A stretch of DNA of 64,000 bases from Rudanella paleaurantiibacter (GCF_009184635.1 NZ_WELI01000005.1:62001-126000); one strand, 5' to 3'. Shown: positions 42,186 to 52,943, counted from the first letter of the stretch. A program made the numbers and translations. The notes: generated by a model from the letters alone, not told the origin.

Positions 42186-43358
42186 TCAGGAGACTGAGCG
42201 TACTGCATTAACTACGGTTTCTTCATCCGTTTTCAGGCGGGGTGGTTCGTCTGTCGGCCCTTCCAGTCGAGCACGTAACCACCGACTCATGGGTTTCTCG
42301 ACAAGCCGATGTAGAGCGTAAGCCATCAGAAGCATTGCCAGGGTGATGCCTATTAACAGCGAGTAAGGTTCTACAAGGTGGCCCAGTCGCCTAAACAACA
42401 CATAGCCGATGTTGTGATGAAGCAGGTAGAGCGGGTACGTGAGTGCTCCCGCTACGGCGAGCCCCGGAGACTGACCTAAATAGAGCTTTCGGCGGATAAT
42501 AGCCCAGAAAGTGAGGTAAAAGCCCGTTATAGCTACCCCAACCACTACCGGTGAAAAGTAGGTATGAAAATAAGCCTGTTGCTCATCGGCATACGCGAGA
42601 GCGTTACGCAGGGCCATTACCCACGAACATACCAGTAGACCGTAAAGCTGCCACACCGGATCGGTACGTTCAAGCAACCGGTGTTGTGCTAACCGACGTT
42701 GTGCTAACCGATAAAAGATCATGCCCGCACAAAACAGGGGGCTGTATTTGGGGAAGAGTACCGTATTGAGCGGGGCATCGGGGGCGGTGATCTCTGACAA
42801 TACTCCATAGGCCAGCCAGCACCCTATTAGTAAGGTCAACCGGGGCATACCCCGTAGTGCAATCAGCAAAACCACGAGCCCATAGAACAGCATTTCGTAG
42901 GTGAGGGTCCAGTACACGCCGTCGATGTCGCGCTGCCCAAAAAAATACTGAAGCATAGTCAGATTGAACAGGTATTGCCGCCCATACACCTCCAGGTACG
43001 GCGATGGGTTGAGGCCACCCGGTTGCGGGCCAAACAGTTTCAGCACCACGAATGTGAGCGTACAGGCCACCCAGAACGCCGGATACAACCGCACCACCCG
43101 CGACACCACAAACTGCCGTACGGTTTTATGTTCCGCCGACATGAGTACCACAAAGCCGCTGATGATAAAAAACAGCTCGACACCCAGATAGCCGTATTTA
43201 GCCACCGGTTCCAGGGCCGGATACTGCACCGGACTCAGATTATCGGCCGCATAGCCCCGAAACGCATAGTGAAAAACGAGTACGCTCATGGCCGCCAGCA
43301 AGCGGAGCAGGTCGAGCTCGTAAAAGCGGGTAGAGGTAGTTTTAGGGTGCGGTTTCAT
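42186..43358 (-). CDS. Acyltransferase 3 family membrane protein
   Basis: 390 residues from the ATG at 43356-43358 (a TTG 15 bases upstream is also in frame). About ten transmembrane helices. The family start YELDLLRLLAAMSVLVFHY has the catalytic-type His, followed by GVELFFIISGFVVLMSAEHK and RVVRLYPAFWVACT. These enzymes acetylate or succinylate glycans, lipids or peptidoglycan on the outer face of the inner membrane. It may oppose the esterase gene next to it, but the two are convergent and not an operon. Confidence 0.9.
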   Translation of the reverse strand: MKPHPKTTSTRFYELDLLRLLAAMSVLVFHYAFRGYAADNLSPVQYPALEPVAKYGYLGVELFFIISGFVVLMSAEHKTVRQFVVSRVVRLYPAFWVACTLTFVVLKLFGPQPGGLNPSPYLEVYGRQYLFNLTMLQYFFGQRDIDGVYWTLTYEMLFYGLVVLLIALRGMPRLTLLIGCWLAYGVLSEITAPDAPLNTVLFPKYSPLFCAGMIFYRLAQRRLAQHRLLERTDPVWQLYGLLVCSWVMALRNALAYADEQQAYFHTYFSPVVVGVAITGFYLTFWAIIRRKLYLGQSPGLAVAGALTYPLYLLHHNIGYVLFRRLGHLVEPYSLLIGITLAMLLMAYALHRLVEKPMSRWLRARLEGPTDEPPRLKTDEETVVNAVRSVS

Positions 43359-43748
43359 GGATGACGGCAACAAACGGAGCGTATGGTCCCCCCCGGTAGC
43401 GCAGGTAAAGGCTCCTGAGTAATGACTGTTCCAAAGCCGTTCAGGTCACATGAATAGGCCTGTCATGGGCCGCCGTCAATATACACTTTTTGAATTTTTA
43501 TCTACACCCCAACATGTATTTTAACCAATTTTACATACATGAATGTTGTAGCGTTTATCATTTGTACTGTAGTTTTGCCCCCTCAAGTACACGCCCCGCC
43601 TTTTTACAGCAGTCTCCATCTCATACCTTTCATCAAGCAATGAATTGTCTTTGAGCTGCTTACCTAAACTGAAGTATAAATAGACCGACATCCGACAGAC
43701 TGGTTGTCAGGCCTTTTTAATCAATTTAATCGCTGGTTTATATTCGTT
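43359..43748. other. 390-base gene-free region
   Basis: Contains the acyltransferase promoter region, an AT-rich CATGTA/TACATG inverted repeat (43513-43541) and the promoter match at 43546-43577. No convincing coding frame; a short RNA between 43580 and 43740 cannot be excluded. Confidence 0.5.
43546..43577 (+). promoter_or_regulatory. Bacteroidota-type promoter match
   Basis: TTG (43546-43548), 21 bases, TAGTTTTG (43570-43577). Upstream of the 43749 gene with a leader of about 165 bases. Confidence 0.4.
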
Positions 43749-43991
43749 ATGACAAAAACAAAGACCTTAGCCTGTATCATCAAGCCTTACTTTGGCGTGT
43801 TCTGTGATTTGCTTTGGGCATACGACAAGGGGGAATTTAATCTGAGCCCCGATTTTAAGTGGATTTGGACGGTTGAACCGGTTGAGCAGGACCAGCGTGG
43901 CTATGGCGTTTACCTGGGCTGGGGTTTTTGGGGTATATCGCTTCTTTACCTACGGCGCAAACCCAATGGGGGCCTGATGCCTATGCCGTAG
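43749..43991 (+). CDS. Hypothetical small protein
   Basis: 80 residues from the ATG at 43749 (or 95 from 43704). Rich in aromatic residues: CIIKPYFGVFCDLLWAYDKG, then WIWTVEPVEQDQ and YGVYLGWGFWGISLLYLRRK. One weak hydrophobic helix near the C-terminus. No known family recognised. The sequence composition and codon use look coding. Confidence 0.55.
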   Translation: MTKTKTLACIIKPYFGVFCDLLWAYDKGEFNLSPDFKWIWTVEPVEQDQRGYGVYLGWGFWGISLLYLRRKPNGGLMPMP

Positions 43992-44007
43992 TTTCCGGGT
44001 ATTTAAC

Positions 44008-44065
44008 GTGAGTTATGGGTAATATGCATCGCAAGCTGAGGGGTCAGCCATTCCCCGTAACTCAC
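44008..44065. repeat. Palindromic element GTGAGTTATGGG ... CCCCGTAACTCAC
   Basis: Arms of 16 bases with two mismatches around a 26-base centre. A related half (GGAGTTATGAGTTAG) occurs at about 45670-45684, before the histidine kinase. Confidence 0.5.
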
Positions 44066-44090
44066 ATTATGTACAAATAACGAAAAACAA

Positions 44091-44120
44091 AAAAGCCGAG
44101 CACCAGAAGCGTTCGGCTTT
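44091..44120 (-). terminator. Terminator downstream of the histidine kinase gene
   Basis: On the minus strand AAAGCCGAACGC pairs with GCTCGGCTTT, followed by TTTTG. It lies about 125 bases after the stop. Confidence 0.6.
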
Positions 44121-44243
44121 CCCATTTCCACACCATTTAAAAATGCAGGATAAATGTACTTAATTAATACATATAGCAACTCATTTTTGGCGCAAATGAG
44201 CTCAGAATAAACCACTTATTAACCGTTTTACCAATATCGACAC

Positions 44244-45653
44244 CTAATACGATTGTTCAGCTACCTGATGATGGCTCCACTCGGGGCTGGGGCGCGGCAA
44301 AGCTACAGTGAATACCGTTGGGCGGCCCACTTCGGAGCTAACCGTGACCCCGCCCCCATGCACCCGTGCAATGCGTTCAACAAGGGATAAGCCAACTCCG
44401 TACCCCCGCACGTCGGCCGTTTGCCGGCTCCGATAGAACGGCTCAAAAATATACGGCAGGTCAGCCGCCGGAATAGGCGTACCCGTGTTCTGCACGTCAA
44501 TCTGAACCTGTTCGGGGTGCACCCGTACCCGCAGTAAAGCCCGACCGTCGTCGGAGAATTTACAGGCGTTTTCGGTCAGATTTTTCAGGGCCGTGCGGAG
44601 CAGCGTTTTGTTACCCTGAATGGTAAGCCAGTCGGGGTCGTCGGGTAAATCACCCCATTCTACCTGCACGCGGTAACCGGGCTGCATAGCATTGACCTGA
44701 TCGCGCACGTCCCAGACAATTTCATCGATACGGATGCGTCCGGTAAGTAAACCGGCCGTGCCATCGCCACTCACCTGCGAGAGCTGTAACAGCTCACGGG
44801 TGAGTGCCGTCAGTTCGGTCACGTCTTCGAGCACCGACCGGATGGTTTTCTGGTACGCATCGGGGTCTCGCCTATTGAGCAAACTCACTTCAAGCTGGGA
44901 GCTGATTTGCGTCAGGGGGTTCCTTAGCTCGTGGGAGACGTTGGCCACGAACATGCGCTGCACCCGAAACGACTCCCCAACCCGATCGAGCAAGCTATTG
45001 ATTGTCAATGACAACCGGCTAATCTCGTCGCTTTCGGGGCCAACCGGCAGCCGCTCGTCCCGGTTATGGGGGAAAATATGGCTCAGGGTCTGATCCAGCC
45101 GTTGCATGGGCCGCAGGGCATCGCCCGCAAAGACCCAGCCGGCCAGGGTTGTAACCCCCACAATGAGGATAAACAAGCCCGAAAGGGCCAGTAGCAACCG
45201 ACTCAGAAAATCATCGCCATCCGTATTTTGCGCACAGGCTATCACCACGTACCCGCCCGAATCGGTGGTGTAACGGCTTCCCGACAGATAATATATCCCC
45301 TGCCGGAAATCGGTTTGCTCACCCGCCCTGATCTTGGTCAGCGTCGTGGCCGGAATGGGTACCGTGAGGGCTTCGTTCGTCGCGAAAATGAGCGAGTCAC
45401 GGGCATCGAACACCATGATTTTCTGGCTCGGTAACTGGTCTTTTCGGAGCCTTCCCAGTTGCCGAATCAGGTCGGCATCGAGCCGGTGCCGGATAAGCAT
45501 ATCGCCCGTTGTACTCGCCTTGCGGTCGAGACGCCGGTAGAAATCAGCCGAGATAAAAAACCAGCAGAACGCATAAATGCTCACAAAAACCAGCAGCAAA
45601 ATACTGGATACCAAGCCAGTAAAACGTAGCGTCAGCCGATTACGGATGGTCAT
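44244..45653 (-). CDS. Sensor histidine kinase, no adjacent response regulator
   Basis: 469 residues. Two transmembrane helices (about 12-34 and 150-176) enclose a 115-residue periplasmic sensor. A HAMP domain follows (GDALRPMQRLDQTLSHI), then the dimerisation/phosphoacceptor helix FVANVSHELRNPLTQI with His241, and the ATPase domain with N box NLTENACKF, F box IFEPFYRS and G2 box GYGVGLSLVERI. The G1 box is NTGTP instead of DxGxG. The overall layout is that of EnvZ/PhoR/CusS-type kinases, whose partners are OmpR/PhoB regulators. No regulator gene is nearby; the phased repeats at 45711-45737 lie upstream. Confidence 0.92.
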   Translation of the reverse strand: MTIRNRLTLRFTGLVSSILLLVFVSIYAFCWFFISADFYRRLDRKASTTGDMLIRHRLDADLIRQLGRLRKDQLPSQKIMVFDARDSLIFATNEALTVPIPATTLTKIRAGEQTDFRQGIYYLSGSRYTTDSGGYVVIACAQNTDGDDFLSRLLLALSGLFILIVGVTTLAGWVFAGDALRPMQRLDQTLSHIFPHNRDERLPVGPESDEISRLSLTINSLLDRVGESFRVQRMFVANVSHELRNPLTQISSQLEVSLLNRRDPDAYQKTIRSVLEDVTELTALTRELLQLSQVSGDGTAGLLTGRIRIDEIVWDVRDQVNAMQPGYRVQVEWGDLPDDPDWLTIQGNKTLLRTALKNLTENACKFSDDGRALLRVRVHPEQVQIDVQNTGTPIPAADLPYIFEPFYRSRQTADVRGYGVGLSLVERIARVHGGGVTVSSEVGRPTVFTVALPRPSPEWSHHQVAEQSY

Positions 45654-45710
45654 TGGGCGTGTAGAATTAGGAGTTATGAGTTAGCCTTGATGGTGAGCGG
45701 TTTACCTATT

Positions 45711-45766
45711 CTAAGCAATTTCTAAGCGTAGGTTAAGTCGGTTCTTAAAACTACAGCCTACTTTTC
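45711..45766. promoter_or_regulatory. Phased 11-bp direct repeats, site 1 (histidine kinase / small gene)
   Basis: CTAAG at 45711 and 45722 and TTAAG at 45733 are spaced exactly 11 bases. The block TTCTAAGCAATTTCTAAG, in reverse complement, matches the sites at 48302 and 53019. On the plus strand the TACTTTTC sequence at 45759-45766 may be the -7 element for the 45833 gene. Confidence 0.65.
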
Positions 45767-45832
45767 CGGTATTCTTTAAGGGCATTCTACTAATCGGGGA
45801 GCCCTTGCAAATAACTCTCAACGTCACTCATT

Positions 45833-46024
45833 ATGCTTGTTCTGATCGGAATTGCTATCTTAGGAGCCGTCGCGTATTATACAAGTGCCTGGTTTGGTTG
45901 CCAATCGTCGGGTATGGGGCCTCTACCCCCGCACTATGCACCACCTGCCCGAGATGCCACCCTGCCAACTCGTGAAGACCCCGACGGCTCCATTCTCGAA
46001 CCCGACGAACAGCCTGTTTATTAA
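45833..46024 (+). CDS. Small membrane-anchored protein
   Basis: 63 residues: one hydrophobic helix at the N-terminus (LVLIGIAILGAVAYYTSAWF), then a Cys and a Pro-rich acidic tail (PHYAPPARDATLPTREDPD). The tail probably faces the cytoplasm or periplasm as a flexible segment. It overlaps the end of otsAB by 4 bases tail to tail. Family unknown. It is placed under the phased repeat site 1 and may be coregulated with the trehalose genes. Confidence 0.6.
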   Translation: MLVLIGIAILGAVAYYTSAWFGCQSSGMGPLPPHYAPPARDATLPTREDPDGSILEPDEQPVY

Positions 46025-48243
46025 CCGGTTACTGGCGTGATCGCTTCGCTCATCTGGGTCAATAGCGTCTCCACATCGCGTTGTCGGGCCAGCCGATACC
46101 GGGCATTCGACGTTCCCGACCCCACTTTGAGCGTATAAGCCCAATTGGGCAACTGCCGAAACATATCTTCGTCGGTGGTATCGTCGCCGATACTGACAAT
46201 AAAATCGTACGGTTTCTGTTCCGCAATGGCGAGCGCCACCGTACCCTTGCTGTGGTGCGCTGGCTTCACCTCCACCACTTTACTTCCCTGAATCACCGCG
46301 AGCGGTACCAGGGCATTGGTTTCACGCAGGCTTGCCGCCAGCTCAACAGCCTGTGCTTCGATATCTTCAGCTTCTGCCATCCGGTAATGCCACGCAATGG
46401 CGGTTTCTTTCTCCTCCACAAACGAGCCGGGGAACCGGTCGACGTAGGCCTGCATCTGCTCCCGAACGGTCTCCTGCCAGTCATCGGCCGAGAGGTCGAG
46501 CCGCTCCCAGGGGGCATCGGGCTTTTTCAGAAACGCGCCGTGCTCAGCCACCAGATATACCGGGATACCGGCAAAGGTTTTCTCCAGAAAGACCCGGTTT
46601 CGGCCGCTGATTACCACCAGATCACTTTGCTCGGCCAACCCATGTAACACGGTTTTGAGCGCGTTGGAGGGGCGGGCATCGGCCGGGTTGTTCACCAACG
46701 GGGCCAGCGTCCCATCGAAATCAACAAGCATCAACCGGCGATTGGCGTCGGCAAATGCCGTCACAAATGAGGGCACCGAGAGGTCGGTTTCCAGTTCGAG
46801 GGGGTTATTCATCATTTCATCGAAGGCTTTCAAAAAATCATGACTCCAGCGAAACACGCTGTAATTCTGCACCCGATCCCGCATTTTTCGCATCCGCCCT
46901 TCCTGCTCACGGGGTGTCATGACAAGGGCTTTATGAATGGCATCGGCCACCTCCTGCGTATCGGTGGGGTTGATAATGAGCGCGTCGGGCAACTCCTGCG
47001 CGGCCCCGGCCAACTCGCTCAAAATGAGTACTCCGCGGCCATCTTCCCGACTGGCGACAAACTCTTTACAAACCAGGTTCATACCGTCGCGGAGGGGCGT
47101 AATCAGGGCCACATCACAAGCCGTGTACAGAGCCAGCAACTCGGTGAACGTGAGCGAAGAATACAGGTACACCACCGGCCGCCAGCCAATCGACCCAAAC
47201 AGGCCGTTAATACGGCCAACGGTCTCCTCAATCTCGCGCTTGATCTCCTGATACTGCGGAATATTATCGCGCGAGGGCACCACCGTCATCACAAACGTGA
47301 CGGTATCGCGCCATTCGGGGTGTTGATGCAAAAACCGCTCAAAACCCTGCAGCCGGGAGGTTATGCCCTTGGTGTAGTCGAGCCGGTCGACGGAGAAAAT
47401 CAGTTTGGGGTGCCGAAGCAACGAAAGGTACCCGTGCCGCATGGCCACCACGGCATCCTCCTGCCCGCTATTGTTGAACTTCGCAAAATCGACGCTGATT
47501 GGGAAGTCGCGCACCACCGCCGACCGGTCGGGAAATACCACCCGGTTACCAATGATGGGCAGCGCCAGCACTTCCGACACACTTTGCAGAAAATGCTGCA
47601 CGTAATCGGGCGTGTGGAACCCGAGCACATCGGCCCCCAGCACCCCCTGAATCAGCTGCTGCCGCCAGGCACGGGGCAGCAACTTGATGATCTCGTAATT
47701 CGGAAATGGAATATGGAAGAAATAGCCAATGCGGGTGTCGGGCCGGGCCTCGCGCACCAGATTGGGCAGTAGCATGAGCTGAAAATCGTGAATCCAGACC
47801 AGATCGCCCGGCTCAATCAGAGCCAGTACTTCCTCCAGAAACCGGGCGTTGGCTTGCTGGTAACAGGTGAAATCGCTCTCCCGAAACGACGCGTACGACG
47901 GGAAGTAGTGAAACAACGGCCAGAGCAGGTCGTTGCTGAAGCCCTCGTAAAAGCCTTTGTTCACGGCTTCGTCGAGAAAAACCGGGTGTGCCACAAAGGT
48001 TTCGTTTTCGAACACCGCTGGATCGACCGATTGGAGAGCCGGGTCGGCATGACCCACCCAATGAATTTTGGAGGCCACCGGCGCACCGGGTTGCCCCAGC
48101 CGTTCGGCCATCGAGAGTACGGCCGACACTAGTCCGCCGGCATTCTGTTTGAGGGAGAGCCCCTCAGGGGTCTGATGAATCGTAAACGGGAGCCGGTACG
48201 AAACAATGAGCAACCGGTTGAACGGCGTTTTAGATGTGGTCAT
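46021..48243 (-). CDS. otsAB: Trehalose-6-phosphate synthase / phosphatase fusion (OtsAB)
   Basis: 740 residues from the ATG at 48241-48243; the frame to 48321 covers the regulatory region. Residues 1-480 are GT20 synthase: [51 protein letters not shown] and [15 protein letters not shown]. Residues 500-740 are an HAD phosphatase: [20 protein letters not shown], and [12 protein letters not shown]. It makes trehalose from UDP-glucose and glucose 6-phosphate in the cytoplasm. Divergent from the treS-mak gene across the phased repeat site 2. Confidence 0.95.
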   Translation of the reverse strand: MTTSKTPFNRLLIVSYRLPFTIHQTPEGLSLKQNAGGLVSAVLSMAERLGQPGAPVASKIHWVGHADPALQSVDPAVFENETFVAHPVFLDEAVNKGFYEGFSNDLLWPLFHYFPSYASFRESDFTCYQQANARFLEEVLALIEPGDLVWIHDFQLMLLPNLVREARPDTRIGYFFHIPFPNYEIIKLLPRAWRQQLIQGVLGADVLGFHTPDYVQHFLQSVSEVLALPIIGNRVVFPDRSAVVRDFPISVDFAKFNNSGQEDAVVAMRHGYLSLLRHPKLIFSVDRLDYTKGITSRLQGFERFLHQHPEWRDTVTFVMTVVPSRDNIPQYQEIKREIEETVGRINGLFGSIGWRPVVYLYSSLTFTELLALYTACDVALITPLRDGMNLVCKEFVASREDGRGVLILSELAGAAQELPDALIINPTDTQEVADAIHKALVMTPREQEGRMRKMRDRVQNYSVFRWSHDFLKAFDEMMNNPLELETDLSVPSFVTAFADANRRLMLVDFDGTLAPLVNNPADARPSNALKTVLHGLAEQSDLVVISGRNRVFLEKTFAGIPVYLVAEHGAFLKKPDAPWERLDLSADDWQETVREQMQAYVDRFPGSFVEEKETAIAWHYRMAEAEDIEAQAVELAASLRETNALVPLAVIQGSKVVEVKPAHHSKGTVALAIAEQKPYDFIVSIGDDTTDEDMFRQLPNWAYTLKVGSGTSNARYRLARQRDVETLLTQMSEAITPVTG

Positions 48244-48283
48244 ACAAGTGACGTGTCTGAGCTGAACGCTGAGTGTGAATAAA

Positions 48284-48339
48284 CAAATAACAAGGCAGGC
48301 ACTTAGAGTAGCCTTAACCAAATCTTAGAAATTCATTAG
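48284..48339. promoter_or_regulatory. Phased 11-bp direct repeats, site 2 (otsAB / treS)
   Basis: CTTAG 48302, CTTAA 48313, CTTAG 48324 and ATTAG 48335: four units at exactly 11-base steps. On the minus strand the last repeat is followed, after 11 bases, by TTATTTG (48284-48290), oriented toward otsAB. Confidence 0.7.
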
Positions 48340-48528
48340 AAGCAGGCAAAGCGATTAGTTTTTAAAACATAAGGGCCACCTATGGGTCTTTTTTGAAAGA
48401 CTCTCCGGGTCGTTTACCCCGTTTTTCATCCGCCCACCTCCCCCGTTCCCTCACCCGGGGTGCTGGTAAGGCAACGCGAAAAACAAGGAATTTACCGGCT
48501 CGAACCTTCCAAAAACAACCTCAACGTT

Positions 48529-51500
48529 ATGCCCAACACCCCGAAAAACAACGCTGCTAACGACCTCTGGTACAAAGACGCCATTATTTACGAGCTGCAC
48601 ATCAAAGCCTTTTGCGATGGCAATGGCGACGGCATCGGCGACTTTGAAGGACTGCTGACCAAACTCGATTACTTACAGGAATTAGGCGTAACCGCCATCT
48701 GGCTCTTGCCGTTTTACCCCTCTCCCCTGCGCGACGATGGCTACGACATTGCGGATTACTACCGCATAAACCCTTCTTACGGCACTATTGAGCAGTTTAA
48801 AACCCTGCTCCACGAGGCCCACGAGCGCAACCTGAAAGTGATTACCGAACTCGTCATCAACCACACTTCCGATACACACCCGTGGTTTGTGCGCGCCCGC
48901 AACGCCCCGAAAGGCTCACCCGAGCGCGACTACTACGTCTGGACCGACGACCCAAGCCAGTACGGCGATGTCCGAATTATTTTTGGGGACTTCGAAAACT
49001 CCAACTGGACCTGGGACCATCAGGCGCAACAATATTACTGGCACCGGTTTTTCCATCACCAGCCCGACCTTAACTATGACAACCCGCTGGTGCAGGAAGA
49101 GGTTTTCCGGGTCATCGACTACTGGTGCGAACTGGGTGTCGACGGGTTCAGGCTCGATGCCGTGCCTTACCTCTACGAACGCGAAGGCACCAACGGCGAA
49201 AACCTGCCCGAAACCCACGAATTCCTCAAAAAACTCCGGCGGCACATTGATGCGCACTACCCCGGTGTGGCGTTTCTGGCCGAGGCTAATATGTGGCCTG
49301 AAGATTCGGCTTCGTACTTCGGCAATGGCGACGAGTGCCACATGAACTACCATTTTCCGGTCATGCCCCGTATGTTCATGGCCCTGCAAATGGAGGACCG
49401 GTACCCGATTACCGACATTTTTGAGCAGACTCCGCCTATTCCCGACACCTGCCAGTGGGCCATTTTTCTGCGGAACCACGACGAGCTGACCCTCGAAATG
49501 GTAACCGACGAAGAACGCGACTACATGTACCGGACCTACGCCAAAGACCCCAAAGCCCGCATTAACCTCGGTATTCGGCACCGGCTGGCTCCCCTCATGG
49601 ACAACAACCGGAAAAAGATTGAACTCCTGAACAGTCTGCTGTTTTCCCTACCCGGTACGCCCGTAATTTACTACGGCGACGAAATCGGGATGGGCGACAA
49701 CGTATACCTCGGCGACCGCGACGGGGTGCGCACACCCATGCAATGGTCGCCCGACCGTAACGCCGGGTTCTCAGCTGCCAACCCGCACAAGCTGTATCTG
49801 CCCACCATTCTCGACCCGGAATACCACTACGAGTCGGTGAATGTGGAGACGCAACGCCGGAATACTTCCTCGCTGTTCTGGTTCATGAAACGGATGATTG
49901 GCCTGCGTCGGAGGCACCCGGCTTTCGGGCGGGGCGATATGCAGTTTCTGGCCGTCGAAAACCCCAAAGTGCTCGCTTTTACCCGGTCGTATGGGGACGA
50001 AACCCTGCTGATTGTGGTCAACTTGTCGAAATACGCGCAACCCGTGCATATCGACTTGCCGGGGTTTGCGGGTTACGTGCCGATAGAAGCGTTTAGCCAG
50101 AATCCGTTTCCGGCCGTAGGCGACGACGAGCGGTATTTTTTCACCCTGGCCCCGCACGATTATGCGTGGTTTATTCTCGACAAACCGGCCGTCGGCCCCG
50201 TCGATGCGGCTACCTTGCCGCAGGTACAGCTCACCGATTGGAGCGAGCAACTGAGCAACGCTCACCGAACCGCGCTGGAACAAAGCGTGCTACCCGCTTA
50301 CCTACACCGCGCCGACTGGCTCGGTGACCGAAAAACGGCCCTTCGCGAGGTACGTATTCTGACTCAGGTGGCGATTCAGACAACCGAGGGTCCGGCCTGG
50401 CTCCTGTTGCTGGAGGTTGCGTACGAGCGGGGTTTGCCCGAGTGGTTTGGGCTGGTACTGGCGTTTGTCCCGACCGATGGGGCCGATAAACTCATGCGCA
50501 ACTGTCCGCAGGCGGTGCTGGCTACCGCAACTGTGGGCAACCAAACGGGGGTTCTGGGCGATGGGCTCTACCTGACTCATGTACAGCAGGCCCTGTTACA
50601 ACTCATGACCGGGGAACAGGACAGACCCGCACCTTTGTACTTCAGCGGCTTAGACACCTTGCGGGCCTACACCGCCGAAAACGCCAGCCCGCGCCCCAAG
50701 CTCGAACGAGCTGGCCCTTACGACACCACCATCAGCTACGACAATCGGTTTTTACTCAAGCTGTACCGAAACGTGGACCGGTCGGAGAACCCGGATACCG
50801 AACTTGTCCGATTCCTGGCCGAACAGGCTAATTTTGGGCACGTGCCCACGCCACTCGGTACGTTTGGCCTGACGGTTGGCGGGGAGCCGGTGCAACTCGG
50901 GATGCTCGAAACCCAAACCGGCCGTTTTGGCAATGCCCGGCACTATGTACAGGATCGGGTAGGCAACGTAATTGAGCGGATTCTGGCCCGCGACCGGGTA
51001 GTGGTGGACAAAGCCCTGACCAAACCGGCGGCCCCGCTGACGGAGGTTCCGCCCTTCGATATGTTACCGGATGAAACCCAGATGCTGCTCGGAAGCCGGG
51101 GGGCTGAACAAGTCCGGCTACTGGCTATCCGTATTGCCGAGATGCACCTGGCCCTGGCCTCGGGTAGTGGACCTACGTTTGCTGCGGAGCCTTTTTCGTT
51201 GCATTACCAGCGTTCGTTGTTTTCGGGGATGCAGTCGCTTGTGCGCGAGAGTTTCGGGCGGCTGAACGGGCAACTTACCCAGTTACCAACTGCCTTGCAA
51301 CCCCTGGCCAGTCGGGTGCTGGGTCAGAAAAAAGAGGTATTGCAAACCCTCCAGCGCATTTACGCGCACAAGCTGGACGCGCTCAAAATCCGAATTCACG
51401 GCGATTTACAACTGGAAAACATCCTGCTCACCGGCCGCGACATTGCCATCCGGGACTTCGGGGGCGAACCGGCCCGCAGCTACAGCGAGCGACGGCTCAA

Positions 51501-51834
51501 ACGATCGCCCCTGCGCGATGTAGCGGGCCTGATCCGGTCATTCTACGACGTAGCCTACGACAGCTTCCTGACCAGCAATCACCTCACACAGGAAACCGCC
51601 GAGTCGATGTTACCCCTTGCCGATACGTGGGCGTATTACATGAGCGGTTTTTTTCTCCGTGCCTACCTCGACACGGTACGGCCGGGGGCGCTCATCCCGA
51701 CCGACAAAGCCGATATTCAGCTCATGATCGATACGTTTTTGATCGAGAAGGCCCTGATCGATCTGCGCCAAAATCCCGAACAGGCCCGGGTCCCTCTTCA
51801 CCTGCTGAGCAGCCTATTGCCGACTAAGCAATAA
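48529..51834 (+). CDS. treS: Trehalose synthase (TreS) - maltokinase fusion
   Basis: 1101 residues from the ATG at 48529. Residues 1-550 are GH13 trehalose synthase with intact catalytic residues: [17 protein letters not shown] (nucleophile Asp), [12 protein letters not shown] (Glu) and [12 protein letters not shown] (Asp). Residues about 600-1100 are a maltokinase (Mak/Pep2-like) with [32 protein letters not shown] and [16 protein letters not shown]. The enzyme interconverts trehalose and maltose and makes maltose 1-phosphate for GlgE-type glucan synthesis. GlgE is not in the window. Convergent with the TreZ-like gene; 26 bases separate them. Confidence 0.95.
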   Translation: MPNTPKNNAANDLWYKDAIIYELHIKAFCDGNGDGIGDFEGLLTKLDYLQELGVTAIWLLPFYPSPLRDDGYDIADYYRINPSYGTIEQFKTLLHEAHERNLKVITELVINHTSDTHPWFVRARNAPKGSPERDYYVWTDDPSQYGDVRIIFGDFENSNWTWDHQAQQYYWHRFFHHQPDLNYDNPLVQEEVFRVIDYWCELGVDGFRLDAVPYLYEREGTNGENLPETHEFLKKLRRHIDAHYPGVAFLAEANMWPEDSASYFGNGDECHMNYHFPVMPRMFMALQMEDRYPITDIFEQTPPIPDTCQWAIFLRNHDELTLEMVTDEERDYMYRTYAKDPKARINLGIRHRLAPLMDNNRKKIELLNSLLFSLPGTPVIYYGDEIGMGDNVYLGDRDGVRTPMQWSPDRNAGFSAANPHKLYLPTILDPEYHYESVNVETQRRNTSSLFWFMKRMIGLRRRHPAFGRGDMQFLAVENPKVLAFTRSYGDETLLIVVNLSKYAQPVHIDLPGFAGYVPIEAFSQNPFPAVGDDERYFFTLAPHDYAWFILDKPAVGPVDAATLPQVQLTDWSEQLSNAHRTALEQSVLPAYLHRADWLGDRKTALREVRILTQVAIQTTEGPAWLLLLEVAYERGLPEWFGLVLAFVPTDGADKLMRNCPQAVLATATVGNQTGVLGDGLYLTHVQQALLQLMTGEQDRPAPLYFSGLDTLRAYTAENASPRPKLERAGPYDTTISYDNRFLLKLYRNVDRSENPDTELVRFLAEQANFGHVPTPLGTFGLTVGGEPVQLGMLETQTGRFGNARHYVQDRVGNVIERILARDRVVVDKALTKPAAPLTEVPPFDMLPDETQMLLGSRGAEQVRLLAIRIAEMHLALASGSGPTFAAEPFSLHYQRSLFSGMQSLVRESFGRLNGQLTQLPTALQPLASRVLGQKKEVLQTLQRIYAHKLDALKIRIHGDLQLENILLTGRDIAIRDFGGEPARSYSERRLKRSPLRDVAGLIRSFYDVAYDSFLTSNHLTQETAESMLPLADTWAYYMSGFFLRAYLDTVRPGALIPTDKADIQLMIDTFLIEKALIDLRQNPEQARVPLHLLSSLLPTKQ

Positions 51835-51860
51835 GTGAATGGACGATGCTGCTCCACTAC

Positions 51861-52943
51861 TTACCCAAACAGACTATGGAGTACGGCCGCATACTGGCGG
51901 TCGTACACATAGTCGCTGCGGTAGGTGCGGCTGGGCAGGTCGGTTGGAGAGGCTTCCGAAGCGGTAACCCGGTCCGAATCGGCACGGCACAGAAACCGCT
52001 GACCCGACGAGCCGGTCAGGGTCGCGGGCGAGGCATCACAATCGACCAGTAGATAGTACTGGTGCCCGTTAACATGCGCCAACTGATTGGCGGCCTCACG
52101 CATGAGCTGTACTGTTTCGTCGGCATCGGGCAAAAACGCAAGGCCATTGAGCCGGAGCGCATCTACGTGAAAATCGCGCCACCAGAGCAGGGCATTTTCG
52201 AGGCAGTACCGTTGCAGGGCATCGGGGTAGCCCACGCCCGATGGCCGGTCGCGGTTTCCGGTGCGCATGGCGGGCATCTTGCCCCATCCGCCCGCCAGTG
52301 TATGGCTCGACGGAGCATCCAGAAAACTATAGTCCAGATCCAGGCAAACGGCTATCCCCTCAAAATGACAGACGTTGACAAACTGCTGCAACTGCCGGGG
52401 CGAGCCAAAATCGGGCTGAATAGCAAACAGAAAAGCGGTATCGAAAGGCCGGTCGGGCGAGTACAGGGCCGAGAGCGTTGGGTTAATAGCCACAGCGTTG
52501 ATGCCCTCGGTTTTGAGCCGCGCCACCCGGGCTGTAGCGGCTGCCAGCGTACCCTCGCGGGTGAACGTCCGCAAATCAAGTTCAGCGACGCGGTATTGCT
52601 CAAACGGATGATTGACCCAGCAGGTATCTTCCCAATAAAACTGACCCGTATCGACCGCCAGCGATGGGCCAAAGGGCCCTTGCGGCTGGGCCAGTGAGGC
52701 CGTATCGGGGTATTCACGCTCATCGTCGACCAGAATCAGGTATTCATCGCCGGGGCAAATCGCGTTTGTTTCGGTGTGCCAATAGCCGTTCGGCTGGCGC
52801 GACAAAGATACGGGTCCCGAACCGCCCACCACCAATAGGGCCACCTGACGAGCGCCGGGATGCCATACCGTGACGGCCGCCTGGCCATCGGTGCTGAAAG
52901 TAACTCCCAGCGTTCGGTTATGAATAAAAGTAGGGTCAGACAT
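51861..52943 (-). CDS. TreZ-like GH13 protein, catalytic residues lost
   Basis: 360 residues from the ATG at 52941-52943. It has the N-terminal CBM48-like domain of malto-oligosyltrehalose trehalohydrolase (VTVWHPGARQVALLVVGG) and part of a GH13 barrel (EGINAVAINPTLSALYSPDR). The region-II nucleophile is replaced: HVDALRLNGLAF, with Asn266 where active enzymes have Asp (GLRLD). Region III reads YYLLVDCDAS instead of LIAE, so the acid/base Glu is missing too. The C-terminal part is short (TreZ is usually about 570-600 residues). Probably a non-catalytic glucan-binding or regulatory protein. Site 3 of the phased repeats lies upstream. Confidence 0.8.
   Translation of the reverse strand: MSDPTFIHNRTLGVTFSTDGQAAVTVWHPGARQVALLVVGGSGPVSLSRQPNGYWHTETNAICPGDEYLILVDDEREYPDTASLAQPQGPFGPSLAVDTGQFYWEDTCWVNHPFEQYRVAELDLRTFTREGTLAAATARVARLKTEGINAVAINPTLSALYSPDRPFDTAFLFAIQPDFGSPRQLQQFVNVCHFEGIAVCLDLDYSFLDAPSSHTLAGGWGKMPAMRTGNRDRPSGVGYPDALQRYCLENALLWWRDFHVDALRLNGLAFLPDADETVQLMREAANQLAHVNGHQYYLLVDCDASPATLTGSSGQRFLCRADSDRVTASEASPTDLPSRTYRSDYVYDRQYAAVLHSLFG

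Noticed and set aside
44003-44215. 70-codon minus-strand frame downstream of the histidine kinase
   Set aside because: It spans a terminator and a palindromic repeat, and the peptide has no coding character.
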